Assembly (NCBI GenBank): GCA_005881025.1 | Contig: VBFO01000112.1 | Coordinates: 1-45,237 of the forward strand | Length of the DNA: 45,237 nt | Source: Chloroflexota bacterium | GTDB taxonomy: Bacteria > Chloroflexota > Dormibacteria > Dormibacterales > Dormibacteraceae | Direction: 5' to 3' | In this document: positions 27,549-39,073 of the stretch, in pieces | Layout of the letters: every line of letters starts with the position of its first letter | Position numbering within the stretch: the stretch's first letter is position 1 | The notes under the pieces: model-generated | The model's input: only the letters and a program-made list of their open reading frames with translations | Told to the model about the DNA's origin: nothing | The model's database searches: none | Made by a program: the position numbers and the translations under genes

Positions 27549-27742
27549 CACCAGCTCGACTTCGTCACGCCGGGGATGCGGCCCTCGGCGGCATGAGTGC
27601 GGAAGCAGATACGGCACATTCCGAACTTGCGCAGGTACGCTCGCGGCCGGCCGCAGATGCGGCAGCGGTTGTGAAAGCGCACCTTGAACTTCGGATGGGC
27701 CAGGTCTCGCTTCCAGCGCTCGAGTGCAGATTTCTTCGCCAA
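27548..27742 (-). CDS. rpsN: 30S ribosomal protein S14 type Z (uS14)
   Basis: [64 protein letters not shown]. Confidence 0.97.
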   Translation of the reverse strand: MAKKSALERWKRDLAHPKFKVRFHNRCRICGRPRAYLRKFGMCRICFRTHAAEGRIPGVTKSSW

Positions 27743-27752
27743 CTCTTCCTCT

Positions 27753-28385
27753 TTACCTCTTACGGAATGGCATTCCGAGCCGCGTCAGCAGGCTGCGCGC
27801 CTCATCGTCGTTGCGGGCGGTGGTCACGATCGACACTTCCAGCCCGCGCAGCTTGTCGATCTTGTCGTAGTCGATCTCGGGGAAGACGACCTGCTCGCGC
27901 AGTCCCAGCGAGTAGTTGCCGCGGCCGTCGAAGCCGTCCGGGTTGACGCCACGGAAGTCGCGGATGCGCGGGAGCGCGACGTTCAGCAGCTTGTCCAGGA
28001 AGTACCACATGCGCCTTCCACGCAGCGTCGTCTTGATGCCGACCGTCTGGCCGGCGCGCAGCTTGAAGGCGGCCACCGACTTGCGGGCCTTCACGAGCTG
28101 AGGCTTCTGACCGGTGATGGTGACCACGTCACCCACCGCAGCGTCAAGCGCCTTGTCGTTGTCCTTGGCCTCGCCGATGCCGATGTTCACCACGACCTTG
28201 GAGACGCGCGGAACCTGCATGGTGTTGCCGTAGTCGAACTCCTTGGTCAGCTGCGGAACGATGGTCTCCCGGTAGGTGGTCAGCATGCGCGGCGGAGTCT
28301 CCGAGCGCGTGCCCGGAGCCTTGGGAGCAGCCTCCTTCTTCGCCTGCTGCTGCTGCTGGGGTCGCTGCTGCTTCTGCTTGGTCAC
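27753..28385 (-). CDS. rplE: 50S ribosomal protein L5 (uL5), Gln-rich N-terminal extension if GTG 28385 is used
   Basis: [73 protein letters not shown]...; GTG overlaps the rplX stop. Confidence 0.94.
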   Translation of the reverse strand: MTKQKQQRPQQQQQAKKEAAPKAPGTRSETPPRMLTTYRETIVPQLTKEFDYGNTMQVPRVSKVVVNIGIGEAKDNDKALDAAVGDVVTITGQKPQLVKARKSVAAFKLRAGQTVGIKTTLRGRRMWYFLDKLLNVALPRIRDFRGVNPDGFDGRGNYSLGLREQVVFPEIDYDKIDKLRGLEVSIVTTARNDDEARSLLTRLGMPFRKR

Positions 28386-28768
28386 TGGGCCTCGGTCTTC
28401 CTCACCCGCTCGTACGGCTCGCCACAGTGCCGGCAGATCAAGGCCCGCGCGCCGGACTCGAGCACCGTGTGCTTGGCGCGGGTCGGCCGGCTGCACGAAG
28501 GGCAGACGAGCATGACGTTGGAGTAGTCGAGCGGGGCCTCGAAGTCGACGATGCCACCCTGCGCGACGCTCACGCCGCCACGCGAGCGGCCGGCCTTGGT
28601 GTGGCGCTTCAGGATGTTGACGCCTTTGACCACGATCTTGTGCTGGTCGGGAAGCGTGCGCAACACCTCACCCTGCTTGCCCTTGTCCTTGCCCGCGACG
28701 ACGATCACAGGGTCGCCTGGCGCGAGGTCCAGCCAGCGGCGCTTGGGTTGAATCTTGTTTCTCAGCAT
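28382..28768 (-). CDS. rplX: 50S ribosomal protein L24 (uL24) with C-terminal zinc ribbon
   Basis: [45 protein letters not shown]...CRHC. Confidence 0.96.
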   Translation of the reverse strand: MLRNKIQPKRRWLDLAPGDPVIVVAGKDKGKQGEVLRTLPDQHKIVVKGVNILKRHTKAGRSRGGVSVAQGGIVDFEAPLDYSNVMLVCPSCSRPTRAKHTVLESGARALICRHCGEPYERVRKTEAQ

Positions 28769-28774
28769 GTCTGG

Positions 28775-29143
28775 TTAAAGGACCTCCGGGGCTAGCGAGA
28801 TGATCTTCATGAAGTTGCGCTCTCTCAGCTCCCTCGCGACCGGACCGAAGATGCGCGTTCCGCGTGGGTTGTTGGCTGTCGCGAGCAGCACGGCTGCGTT
28901 CTCGTCGAAGCGGATCAGGGAGCCGTCGGGCCGGCGGTACTCCTTGTTGACGCGGACCACGACCGCCTTCACGACCTCACCCTTCTTGACCTGGCCGCCG
29001 GGCTGCGCCGACTTGACGGTGGCCGTGATGATGTCGCCGACGTAGGCATAGCGGCGGTAGTGGCCCCCGGCCACGCGGATGCACAGGAGCTCTTTGGCCC
29101 CTGAGTTGTCCGCTACGCGCAGCCGGGTTTCCTGCTGGATCAC
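28775..29143 (-). CDS. rplN: 50S ribosomal protein L14 (uL14)
   Basis: [46 protein letters not shown]...[19 protein letters not shown] start. Confidence 0.98.
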   Translation of the reverse strand: MIQQETRLRVADNSGAKELLCIRVAGGHYRRYAYVGDIITATVKSAQPGGQVKKGEVVKAVVVRVNKEYRRPDGSLIRFDENAAVLLATANNPRGTRIFGPVARELRERNFMKIISLAPEVL

Positions 29144-29317
29144 TTTCTTAGTCGGCCCATCCTTTCCCGCCCCGAAATCGCGGTGCTGGGGTGCGGATTT
29201 CGGGGCGAAGCGAGATCGCAGCCCAGTTGGCCCGGCTTGCCGGTGCCAACTCCACCGTCAGAGCAGCACTGGCGTGCCAATCCCGTGAGGTGTTCCAGCG
29301 GGCGCGATCGAGCGTCA
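29144..29317 (-). promoter_or_regulatory. structured intergenic element, copy A (rpsQ-rplN gap)
   Basis: 12-bp hairpin 29168-29179/29196-29207 around the 16-nt loop 29180-29195 shared with copies B and C; second hairpin 29225-29251 (AGTTGGC-CCGG-CTTG-CCGG-T-GCCAACT). Confidence 0.75.
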
Positions 29318-29593
29318 TTACTTCGCCTTCTCAACGATCTCGAGAACGCGCCAGCGCTTCTCCTTGGAGATGGGGCGCGTCTCGGTGATGCGGACGAGGT
29401 CGCCCACGCCGCACTCGTTCTTCTCGTCGTGGACCTTGAAGCGGGTCCGTTGCTGGACGGTCTTCTTGTAGAGCCGGTGCGCCTTGGATGTGCCGACCTG
29501 GACGATGACCGTCTTGTTCATCTTGTCCGCGATCACAGTGCCCAGCCTGACCTTGCGCTGGCCGCGCTCGGTGGTGTTTGCAACCTGGTTCAT
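29318..29593 (-). CDS. rpsQ: 30S ribosomal protein S17 (uS17)
   Basis: RKVRLGTVIADKMNKTVIVQVGTSKAHRLYKKTVQQRTRFKVHDEKNECGVGDLVRITETRPISKEKRWRVLEIVEKAK. Confidence 0.97.
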   Translation of the reverse strand: MNQVANTTERGQRKVRLGTVIADKMNKTVIVQVGTSKAHRLYKKTVQQRTRFKVHDEKNECGVGDLVRITETRPISKEKRWRVLEIVEKAK

Positions 29594-30000
29594 GATTCCT
29601 GCTCCGACTTCGCCTTGCGTCCGCGCTTCGGCTTGGCTGCGGGCTCTGGTTCTGTCGCAGGCTCAGCCGCAACCGCTTCGACCGGAGGCTGCGGCTCCCC
29701 TGCGTCTGCTTGCACCTCTTCCTCGTCCACGAACTCCTTGCGGGCGGGGCGCTTCGGCTTGGCTGCGGGCGCCTCGCCGACTGCCGGCGGCGGCTCCAGC
29801 ATCGGGATGATCCCGAGCTCGCGCTCGCTGAGCACGGTCATGATCCGCGCGATGTTGTGGCGGACCTTCTTGATCTCGCTCGAGTTCTCCAGCTGGCCGA
29901 CCGCGTGCTTGAAACGGAGCTCGTACAGCTCCCTGCGAGCCGTCTTCAACCTGCCGCTCAGCTCGTCGCCCTCGAGCACTCTGAGCTCATCGACTTTCAT
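29590..30000 (-). CDS. rpmC: 50S ribosomal protein L29 (uL29) with long acidic/Pro-Ala C-terminal extension
   Basis: [63 protein letters not shown], then about 70 extra residues. Confidence 0.94.
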   Translation of the reverse strand: MKVDELRVLEGDELSGRLKTARRELYELRFKHAVGQLENSSEIKKVRHNIARIMTVLSERELGIIPMLEPPPAVGEAPAAKPKRPARKEFVDEEEVQADAGEPQPPVEAVAAEPATEPEPAAKPKRGRKAKSEQES

Positions 30001-30425
30001 CTGGAGGAACCTCCCGCCGACTCGGCGCTGACAAAGCGAGTCTTGATCGGCAGCTTGGAGGCGGCCAGCTTCATCGCCTCTTTGGCGACCTGCGGCGTGA
30101 CGCCGCCCATCTCGAAAAGCACGCGCCCCGGCTTGACCACGGCGACCCAGCCTTCGGGGTTGCCCTTGCCGGAGCCCATGCGGGTCTCGGCCGGCTTCTT
30201 GGTGATCGACTTGTCGGGGAAGACGCGGATCCAGATCTGGCCGCCGCGCTTCACGTGCCTTGTCATCGCACGCCGCGCGGCCTCGATCTGGCGGTTGCTC
30301 ATCCAGCAAGCCTCCATCGCCTGCAGGCCGAAGTCGCCGAACGCGACGGTGGCGCCGCGAGTGGCGATGCCCTGGCGGCGGCCGCGGTGCATCTTGCGGT
30401 ACTTGACTCGCTTGGGGAGCAACAT
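29997..30425 (-). CDS. rplP: 50S ribosomal protein L16 (uL16)
   Basis: [88 protein letters not shown]. Confidence 0.97.
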   Translation of the reverse strand: MLLPKRVKYRKMHRGRRQGIATRGATVAFGDFGLQAMEACWMSNRQIEAARRAMTRHVKRGGQIWIRVFPDKSITKKPAETRMGSGKGNPEGWVAVVKPGRVLFEMGGVTPQVAKEAMKLAASKLPIKTRFVSAESAGGSSR

Positions 30426-30427
30426 CT

Positions 30428-31393
30428 TTAGCTCTTGGCCTTCTTGGTGGTGGTGGTTTTCTTGGCCGGGGCTTTCTTCGCGGGCGCGGCCTTCTCTGCC
30501 TTGGCCTCTGCCTTCGGTTTCGCCGGAGCTTTCGCTGCGCGCGCGGGCTTGGCCGCAGTAGCCGGCTCGGCCTTCGGCTTGGCGGCGGTGCGCGTGCGCC
30601 TGGGGGCCGCAGCCGGTGCCGGGGCGGTGGCCTCGGGCTCGGCCGCCGGCGGCGCGATGGTCAGCGCGGCGAGCGGCTCCGGCACCGATTCCGGGATCTC
30701 GGGCTGAGGCGCGATCGCCTCTCCGATAGGCGCCCCGTCGGCGGTGGCCAGCCTCCGCTGCTGCGGCGAGATCATGTCCTTGTAGATCCAGCACTTGACG
30801 CCGATCGCGCCGAAGGTGGTCTTCGCGGTGGCGCGGCCGAAGTCGATGTTTGCCCTCAGGGTGTGGAGCGGGACGCGACCCTCGCGGTCCCACTCGCGGC
30901 GTGCCATCTCGGCGCCGCGCAGGCGGCCGCCGCAGTAGATCCGCACGCCTTTCGCGCCCGACCGCATGGTGCGCAGGATTGCCTGCTTCATCGCGCGCTT
31001 GTAGCTGATCCGCCGCTCGATCTGGGACGCGATGTTCTCAGCCACCAGCTGCGCGTCGAGCTCAGGCTGCTTGATCTCCTGGATGGAGATCCGCACGCGG
31101 TTGCCGAAACGCTTCTCGAGGTCCTCGCGCAGCTGGTCGACCGACGACCCGCCCTTGCCGATCACGATGCCGGGCTTGGCGGTGTGGATGGTGACGGTGA
31201 GCTGGGCGTTGGACGAGCGCTCGGTCTCGATCTTCGCGATGCCTGCGTTGCGCAGGCGCGAGAGAATCGCACGGCGCATCTCGAGGTCCTCGTGCAGCAT
31301 CTTCGTGTAGTCCTTGGGGTTGGCGAACCAGTTCGCCTCCCAGGGACGGAAGACGCCGAGTCGGAATGCGTTCGGGTGGACTTTGTGTCCCAA
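30428..31393 (-). CDS. rpsC: 30S ribosomal protein S3 (uS3) with about 110-aa Ala/Lys/Pro-rich tail
   Basis: [31 protein letters not shown] domain [18 protein letters not shown]; tail ...[42 protein letters not shown]. Confidence 0.97.
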   Translation of the reverse strand: MGHKVHPNAFRLGVFRPWEANWFANPKDYTKMLHEDLEMRRAILSRLRNAGIAKIETERSSNAQLTVTIHTAKPGIVIGKGGSSVDQLREDLEKRFGNRVRISIQEIKQPELDAQLVAENIASQIERRISYKRAMKQAILRTMRSGAKGVRIYCGGRLRGAEMARREWDREGRVPLHTLRANIDFGRATAKTTFGAIGVKCWIYKDMISPQQRRLATADGAPIGEAIAPQPEIPESVPEPLAALTIAPPAAEPEATAPAPAAAPRRTRTAAKPKAEPATAAKPARAAKAPAKPKAEAKAEKAAPAKKAPAKKTTTTKKAKS

Positions 31394-31399
31394 CTCTTG

Positions 31400-31756
31400 T
31401 TACTTCTCCCCTTTGGGGCGGTCCTCGACGACCGCGGTGATGTGGCATGTACGGTGGAAGAACTCGTGCGCCATGCTGCGGCTAACAGGCCTTCGGCGCT
31501 TGAAGGTCGGGCCTTCGTCGATCGTCAGGTGCTTGAGCACGAGGTCATCGCGGTTGAGGTTGAAGTTGTGCTCGGCGTTGGCGGCGGCGGACTTGATGGC
31601 CTTGGCCACGTCGCGCGCAGCATGCTTCGGCGAAAACTCGAGGTAGGCGAGGGCTTCCGACACCTTCATCCCGGTGACGGAGTCCGCTACCAACCTCGCT
31701 TTGCGAGGCGTGCGGCGTACGAATCTCTGCACTGCTGATACTTCCATCGTCGCCAT
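31400..31756 (-). CDS. rplV: 50S ribosomal protein L22 (uL22)
   Basis: RFVRRTPRKARLVADSVTGMKVSEALAYLEFSPKHAARDVAKAIKSAAANAEHNF. Confidence 0.97.
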   Translation of the reverse strand: MATMEVSAVQRFVRRTPRKARLVADSVTGMKVSEALAYLEFSPKHAARDVAKAIKSAAANAEHNFNLNRDDLVLKHLTIDEGPTFKRRRPVSRSMAHEFFHRTCHITAVVEDRPKGEK

Positions 31757-31767
31757 CTACTTCTTTA

Positions 31768-32052
31768 TTACTTCAGAGCCGTCGACTTTTCGGTGTGGGT
31801 TCCGTGTCCGCGGAAATGCCGCGTCGGCGCGAACTCGCCCAGCCGGTGGCCGACCATGTTCTCGCTGATGAAAACAGGCACGTGCTTGCGGCCATCGTGC
31901 ACGGCGATGGTGTGGCCGACCATGTCGGGATAGATGACCGACGCGCGGGCCCAGGTGCGGATCACCTTCTTGTCCCGGGTCAGGTTCATCTTCTCGATCT
32001 TGTCTTTGAGGGATGCGTTGATGAACGGTCCCTTCTTCAATGAGCGTGACAC
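31768..32052 (-). CDS. rpsS: 30S ribosomal protein S19 (uS19)
   Basis: [65 protein letters not shown] start. Confidence 0.98.
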   Translation of the reverse strand: MSRSLKKGPFINASLKDKIEKMNLTRDKKVIRTWARASVIYPDMVGHTIAVHDGRKHVPVFISENMVGHRLGEFAPTRHFRGHGTHTEKSTALK

Positions 32053-32234
32053 TTCTTAAATGACCTCTTCCTTTCCCGGCCTGAAATCGCGGCGCTGGGG
32101 TGCGGATTTCAGGCCGAAGTGGCAATGGCGCCAGGTGGCCTGGTTCATCCAGGCCACCTCCACGGTGGCCAAAGCAATAGCTGGGCGATGGCCCAACTCG
32201 ATTCGGCATTGCACAGCAGGCGACATTCCCACGT
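32053..32234 (-). promoter_or_regulatory. structured intergenic element, copy B (rplB-rpsS gap)
   Basis: Hairpin 32077-32088/32105-32116 with loop 32089-32104; second hairpin 32133-32159 (AGGTGGCCTGG-TTCAT-CCAGGCCACCT); competing GGCCACC pairing 32152-32158/32164-32170. Confidence 0.78.
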
Positions 32235-33077
32235 TTACTTCTTTCGTCCTTTCTTTTCGCGGCGGCGGATGATGAGCTTGTTGCTGGCCTTCTTGGGCTT
32301 GCGCGTGCGGTAGCCCAGCGCAGGCTGGCCCCAAGGGGTCTTCGGGTTGCCACCCGGCCCGGTCTTGCCCTCGCCACCACCATGGGGATGGTCGCGGGGG
32401 TTCATGGTCGAGCCTCTTACGGTTGGCCTGACGCCGAGCCAGCGGCTGCGACCGGCCTTGCCGCCCGACTCGTTCTCGTGCTCGATGTTACCGACCTGAC
32501 CGATCGTGGCCTGGCAGTTGACGTGGATGCGGCGCAGCTCACCCGAAGGCATTCGGATGACGGCGTAGTCGCCCTCTTTCGCGAGGAGCTGGGCGCTGGC
32601 GCCCGCGCTTCTGACCAGCTGGCCGCCCCGGCCGAGTGTGAGCTCGATGTTGTGAATGGTGGAACCGACCGGGATGTTGGCGAGCGGGAGTGCGTTGCCG
32701 ATCCTCACCGGGGCCTCCGTGCCGCTCTCGATCGGGTCGCCGACCTTCAGGCCAAGCGGCGCGAGGATGTAGCGCTTCTCGCCGTCCTTGTAATGGATGA
32801 GCGCGATCCGCGCGCTGCGGTTGGGGTCGTACTCGATGGTTGCGACCTTGCCGGCGATTCCCTTCTTGTCTCTTTTGAAATCGATCTTTCGGTACAGCTT
32901 TCGATAGCCACCGCCCTGGTGGCGAGTGGTGATGCGGCCCTGGTTGTTGCGGCCGGCGTGGGTCTGCATGGATTCGGTGAGTGTCTTCTCCGGCTGTTTG
33001 GCCGTGATCTCATCGAAGCCTGAGATCGACATGAATCGCCGCCCGGGGCTGGTTGGCTTGAACTTTCTGATCGGCAT
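32235..33077 (-). CDS. rplB: 50S ribosomal protein L2 (uL2)
   Basis: [24 protein letters not shown]...[31 protein letters not shown]. Confidence 0.98.
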   Translation of the reverse strand: MPIRKFKPTSPGRRFMSISGFDEITAKQPEKTLTESMQTHAGRNNQGRITTRHQGGGYRKLYRKIDFKRDKKGIAGKVATIEYDPNRSARIALIHYKDGEKRYILAPLGLKVGDPIESGTEAPVRIGNALPLANIPVGSTIHNIELTLGRGGQLVRSAGASAQLLAKEGDYAVIRMPSGELRRIHVNCQATIGQVGNIEHENESGGKAGRSRWLGVRPTVRGSTMNPRDHPHGGGEGKTGPGGNPKTPWGQPALGYRTRKPKKASNKLIIRRREKKGRKK

Positions 33078-33085
33078 TGTTCTTC

Positions 33086-33400
33086 TTACACGCTCCCGAA
33101 CAGGCCTTCGATCTTTTGCCCTGCGCCCAGGGTGACGATGGCCTTCTTCCAGTCCGCGGTGTGGCCGATGGATCCGAGCCTGCGCATGCTGCGGCGCTTC
33201 TTGCCGCGCATGGTCACCGTGTTGACGTCCTTCACCTTGATGCCCTGCGCGTCGTACTGCTCCTCGAGCGCCTTCTTGATCTCCGTCTTGGACGCTGTGG
33301 CGGCGACCTTGAACGTGTACCTGCCCTGTGTGTAGAGCTGATACGTGCGCTCGGTGATGACCGGGCCGATCACGATCTCGGAGGCGGCGCGCGTGGTCAC
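33086..33400 (-). CDS. rplW: 50S ribosomal protein L23 (uL23)
   Basis: [65 protein letters not shown] overlaps the rplD stop. Confidence 0.96.
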   Translation of the reverse strand: MTTRAASEIVIGPVITERTYQLYTQGRYTFKVAATASKTEIKKALEEQYDAQGIKVKDVNTVTMRGKKRRSMRRLGSIGHTADWKKAIVTLGAGQKIEGLFGSV

Positions 33401-34122
33401 TTGGCCAAACGCTCCTTCTTGCTGAAGTTCTCCTCGAGCAGCTCGACGCTGTCCTTGGCGATCAGCAGGTACTTGAAGGTGAAGAGGTCTTTGATGTTCA
33501 TGTTCCGGGCGAGGATGATCTTCGCGCCGGCGAGGTTCTCGAAGCTGCGGCTCACGACGAGGTTGGGCGCGGGCAGCACGACGAGCGTGGTGTCGTCGAA
33601 ACCGATCGCGTCCATCAGCGTCTTGGCCTGACTCGTCTTCGGCTCCTCGAAACCGAAGGCCTCGATGACCCTGACCTGGTTGTCCTGCGCCTTGATGGTC
33701 AGCGCGCTGCGCAAGGCGAGGCGGCGCATCTGCTTGGGCATCTTCTGGTTGAAGCTGCGCGGCCGCGGGCCGAAGACCACGGCGCCGCCCTTCATGCTCG
33801 GTTCGCGAATCGAGCCGTGGCGGGCGCGGCCCGTGCCTTTCTGCCGGTAGGGTTTCGCGCCGCCGCCAGTGACAGTGGCGCGGGTCTTGGTGCTTGCGGT
33901 GCCCTGGCGGGCGTTGGCCAGCTGGCGCAGGTAAGCCTGGTGCATCACGGCCATGTTGGGTTTCTCGGCAAAGATGTGCTTCGGCAGCTCGAACTCGCCA
34001 TTGCGCTCGCCGCTGGCATCGAAGAAGGGGGCGTGGAGGTGATCCGCCTCGGCGGCCCTTTTCTTGGTGGCGGTAGCAGCGCGGGGCTTGGTGGTGGTTT
34101 TGGTGGTTTTGGTTTCGGCCAT
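33397..34122 (-). CDS. rplD: 50S ribosomal protein L4 (uL4) with basic N-terminal tail
   Basis: [79 protein letters not shown]. Confidence 0.97.
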   Translation of the reverse strand: MAETKTTKTTTKPRAATATKKRAAEADHLHAPFFDASGERNGEFELPKHIFAEKPNMAVMHQAYLRQLANARQGTASTKTRATVTGGGAKPYRQKGTGRARHGSIREPSMKGGAVVFGPRPRSFNQKMPKQMRRLALRSALTIKAQDNQVRVIEAFGFEEPKTSQAKTLMDAIGFDDTTLVVLPAPNLVVSRSFENLAGAKIILARNMNIKDLFTFKYLLIAKDSVELLEENFSKKERLAK

Positions 34123-34784
34123 CAGACCTTCCTCGGGTTCGGCTTTCCGGCCGGACCTTTCGCCTTGATGGGCTTGGTCGACTGGCGGACCAGAACCAGG
34201 GCACCCTTGGCTCCAGGGACACCACCTTTGAGGAGCAGCAGGTTTCGCTCTGGATCCACCCTGACGACCTTGTAGGCGCGGGCGGTCACTCGCTCGTTGC
34301 CCATCTGGCCCGACATGCGCACGCCCTTGAAGACGCGGGCGGCGTCGGTCGCGCCGATGGCGCCCGGCTGGCGGACGTTCATGGAGCCATGCGACTCCGG
34401 GCCGCGGCTGAACTTGTGGCGCTTGATGAGGCCCTGGAAGCCCTTGCCTTTGCTGGTGCTGGTCACGTCCACGAGCTCACCGGCGGCGAAGATCTCGGCT
34501 TTCAGCTCCTGCCCCTGCTCGAGGCCCTCGTAGCCGCGGATCTCGACGATGTGGCGGTGAGGGTCTAGGTTGGCCTTCTTGAAGGTGCCTGCCTTTGGTT
34601 GTATCAGCTTTTTCCCGTCGACAGGCTCGAACGCGATCTGGGCGGCTGCATACCCATCCTTCTCCTGTGTGCGCAAACCGAGCACCTTGCACGGCCCGGC
34701 CTCGAGCACCGTCACTGCGGACATGGTGCCGTCGGGATTGAAGAGCTGGGTCATGCCCAGCTTGCGTGCCAGTAGACCTTTCAC
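34122..34784 (-). CDS. rplC: 50S ribosomal protein L3 (uL3)
   Basis: MKGLLARKLGMTQLFNPDGTMSAVTVLEAGPCKVLGLRT...SHGSMNVRQPGAIGATDAARVFKGVRMSGQMGNERVT. Confidence 0.98.
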   Translation of the reverse strand: MKGLLARKLGMTQLFNPDGTMSAVTVLEAGPCKVLGLRTQEKDGYAAAQIAFEPVDGKKLIQPKAGTFKKANLDPHRHIVEIRGYEGLEQGQELKAEIFAAGELVDVTSTSKGKGFQGLIKRHKFSRGPESHGSMNVRQPGAIGATDAARVFKGVRMSGQMGNERVTARAYKVVRVDPERNLLLLKGGVPGAKGALVLVRQSTKPIKAKGPAGKPNPRKV

Positions 34785-34791
34785 TTTGGGT

Positions 34792-35097
34792 TCAGCTCTT
34801 GATCTCGATGCTCACGCCCGCGGGGAGCGAGAGCCTCTGCAGCGCGTCGACGACGCGCGGGTTGAAGTCCAGGATGTCGACGACGCGCTTGTGCGTGCGC
34901 ATCTCGAACTGCTCGCGGGAGTCCTTGTCGATGAAGGGACTCCGAATTACTGTCAGTTTTGAGATCTCGGTCGGAAGTGGGATGGGGCCGGCGGTGCGCG
35001 CGTTGGCACGGCGGGCGGTGTCGATGATCTTGTCCGCCGCCTGATCCAGGACCCTGTGGTCGTAAGCCTTCAGCCGGATCCGAATCTTCTGTGCCAC
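34792..35097 (-). CDS. rpsJ: 30S ribosomal protein S10 (uS10)
   Basis: [78 protein letters not shown] start. Confidence 0.98.
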   Translation of the reverse strand: MAQKIRIRLKAYDHRVLDQAADKIIDTARRANARTAGPIPLPTEISKLTVIRSPFIDKDSREQFEMRTHKRVVDILDFNPRVVDALQRLSLPAGVSIEIKS

Positions 35098-35287
35098 TTT
35101 TATTCGGCCCTACCTTTCCCGGTCCGAAACCGCGGTGTTGGGGTGCGGGTTTCGGACCGAAGCGGAGATGGCAACAGCGTGGCCTGGGTCTCGCGGGTCC
35201 CAGGCCACCTCACCGCCGAGGCGGCGATGAGACTCGAGGTCTCGATTGTCAATTGAAGAGTCATTGCTGTTGCCATCGGAGCGCCAA
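35098..35287 (-). promoter_or_regulatory. structured intergenic element, copy C (tuf-rpsJ gap, head of the S10 gene group)
   Basis: Hairpin 35120-35131/35148-35159 with loop 35132-35147; outer perfect 12-bp stem 35167-35178/35266-35277 (GATGGCAACAGC/GCTGTTGCCATC) enclosing hairpin 35179-35208 (GTGGCCTGGG...CCCAGGCCAC). Confidence 0.8.
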
Positions 35288-36475
35288 TTACTTGACGACT
35301 TCTGTCGCCACGCCTGCGCCGACGGTCTTACCGCCCTCGCGGATGGCGAATCGAAGTCCGGGCTCGATTGCGATCGGCTCACCAAGCGTGATGTCCATGA
35401 CGATGTTGTCGCCTGGCATCACCATCTCGACGCCGTCGGGCAGCTTGACCTCGCCCGTGACGTCAGTCGTCCGCATGTAGAACTGCGGCCGGTAGCCGGT
35501 CAGGAACGGCGTGTGGCGACCACCCTCTTCCTTGGTCAGGACGTACACCTGCGCCTTGAACTGCGTGTGCGGCTTGATCGAGCCGGGCTTGGCCAGAACC
35601 TGGCCGCGCACCACGTCCTCGCGCTTGACGCCACGAAGGAGCGCGCCGACGTTGTCGCCCGCCTGGCACTCGTCCATGTCCTTGTGGAACATCTCGATGC
35701 CGGTGACGACCGTCTTCGTGCTGTTGGGGTGGATGCCGACGATCTCGATCTCCTCGTTCCTCTTGAGCTTCCCGCGCTCGACCCGACCGGTGGTGACAGT
35801 GCCACGACCTTCAATCGTGAACACGTCCTCGATCGGCATCAGGAACGGCTTGTCGACGGGGCGCTCCGGCTCGGGGATGTAGGTGTCGACAGCGTTCATG
35901 AGCTCCAGGATCTTGGGCGACCACTCGGCGTCACCCTCGAGCGCCTTGAGCGCGGAGATGCGGACGATCGGGATGTCGTCGCCCGGGTACTCGTACTTGG
36001 TGAGGAGCTCACGCAGGTCGAGCTCGACCAGCTCGATGAACTCCTTGTCGTCGACCATGTCGCACTTGTTGAGCGCGACCACGAGGAAGGGGACGTTGAC
36101 CTGGCGGGCGAGGATGATGTGCTCGCGGGTCTGCGGCATGGCGCCGTCGTTGGCGGCCACGACCAGGATCGCACCGTCCATCTGGGCGGCGCCGGTGATC
36201 ATGTTTTTGATGTAGTCCTGGTGCCCCGGACAGTCGACATGCGCGTAGTGGCGCTTCTCGGTCTCGTACTCGACGTGCGTGATCGAGATCGTGATGCCGC
36301 GAGCCTTCTCCTCAGGCGCCTTGTCGATGCGGTCGAACGGCGTGAACTCGGCCAGGCCCTTCTCCGCGAGCACCTTGGTGATGGCAGCCGTCAGCGTCGT
36401 CTTGCCATGGTCGATATGACCGATGGTGCCGACGTTCAGGTGCGGCTTGGTCCGCTCAAACTTCTTCTTCGCCAC
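35288..36475 (-). CDS. tuf: translation elongation factor Tu
   Basis: [40 protein letters not shown]...[42 protein letters not shown]. Confidence 0.98.
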   Translation of the reverse strand: MAKKKFERTKPHLNVGTIGHIDHGKTTLTAAITKVLAEKGLAEFTPFDRIDKAPEEKARGITISITHVEYETEKRHYAHVDCPGHQDYIKNMITGAAQMDGAILVVAANDGAMPQTREHIILARQVNVPFLVVALNKCDMVDDKEFIELVELDLRELLTKYEYPGDDIPIVRISALKALEGDAEWSPKILELMNAVDTYIPEPERPVDKPFLMPIEDVFTIEGRGTVTTGRVERGKLKRNEEIEIVGIHPNSTKTVVTGIEMFHKDMDECQAGDNVGALLRGVKREDVVRGQVLAKPGSIKPHTQFKAQVYVLTKEEGGRHTPFLTGYRPQFYMRTTDVTGEVKLPDGVEMVMPGDNIVMDITLGEPIAIEPGLRFAIREGGKTVGAGVATEVVK

Positions 36476-36488
36476 TGCTTCCTCCTAA

Positions 36489-38597
<2,109 letters not shown>

Positions 38598-38602
38598 CTC
38601 AC

Positions 38603-39073
38603 TTAGTACCGGAAGTGGCTGAAAGCCTTGTTGCTTTCCGCCATCCGATGCGTCTCTTCCTTTCTCTTCACTGCGCCCCCGGTGTTCTGGGACGCGTCCA
38701 GCAGCTCGAACGCAAGCTTTTCCGACATGCTTCGGCCGCCACGCTGCCGGGCGAAGCGCACGATCCACCGGCGCGCCAGGGCAAGCCGCCTCTCGGGCCG
38801 GATCTCGACCGGTACCTGGTAGGTGGCGCCACCCACGCGGCGCGGCTTGACCTCGAGCAAGGGCGTCGCATTGCGAAGGGCCATGTCGAAGACCTCCAGT
38901 GGCTCCTTCTTGGCCTGCTTTGAGGCGCGCGCCAGAGCGTCGTAAACGAGCTTCTCGGCGGTCGACCGCTTACCGCGGCTCATGACCACGTTCACGAACT
39001 TGGAGATCGCCTCCGACTGGTAAACCGCGTCGGGCGCGACTACACGCTTGTCAGGACGATTGCGGCGAGGCAT
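38603..39073 (-). CDS. rpsG: 30S ribosomal protein S7 (uS7)
   Basis: [47 protein letters not shown]...[13 protein letters not shown]. Confidence 0.98.
   Translation of the reverse strand: MPRRNRPDKRVVAPDAVYQSEAISKFVNVVMSRGKRSTAEKLVYDALARASKQAKKEPLEVFDMALRNATPLLEVKPRRVGGATYQVPVEIRPERRLALARRWIVRFARQRGGRSMSEKLAFELLDASQNTGGAVKRKEETHRMAESNKAFSHFRY

Noticed and set aside
32053-32234. Intrinsic terminators as explanation for the r-protein gap hairpins
   Set aside because: No U-tract follows on the transcribed strand, the loop is conserved, and the hairpins sit 22-24 nt before start codons inside one operon.
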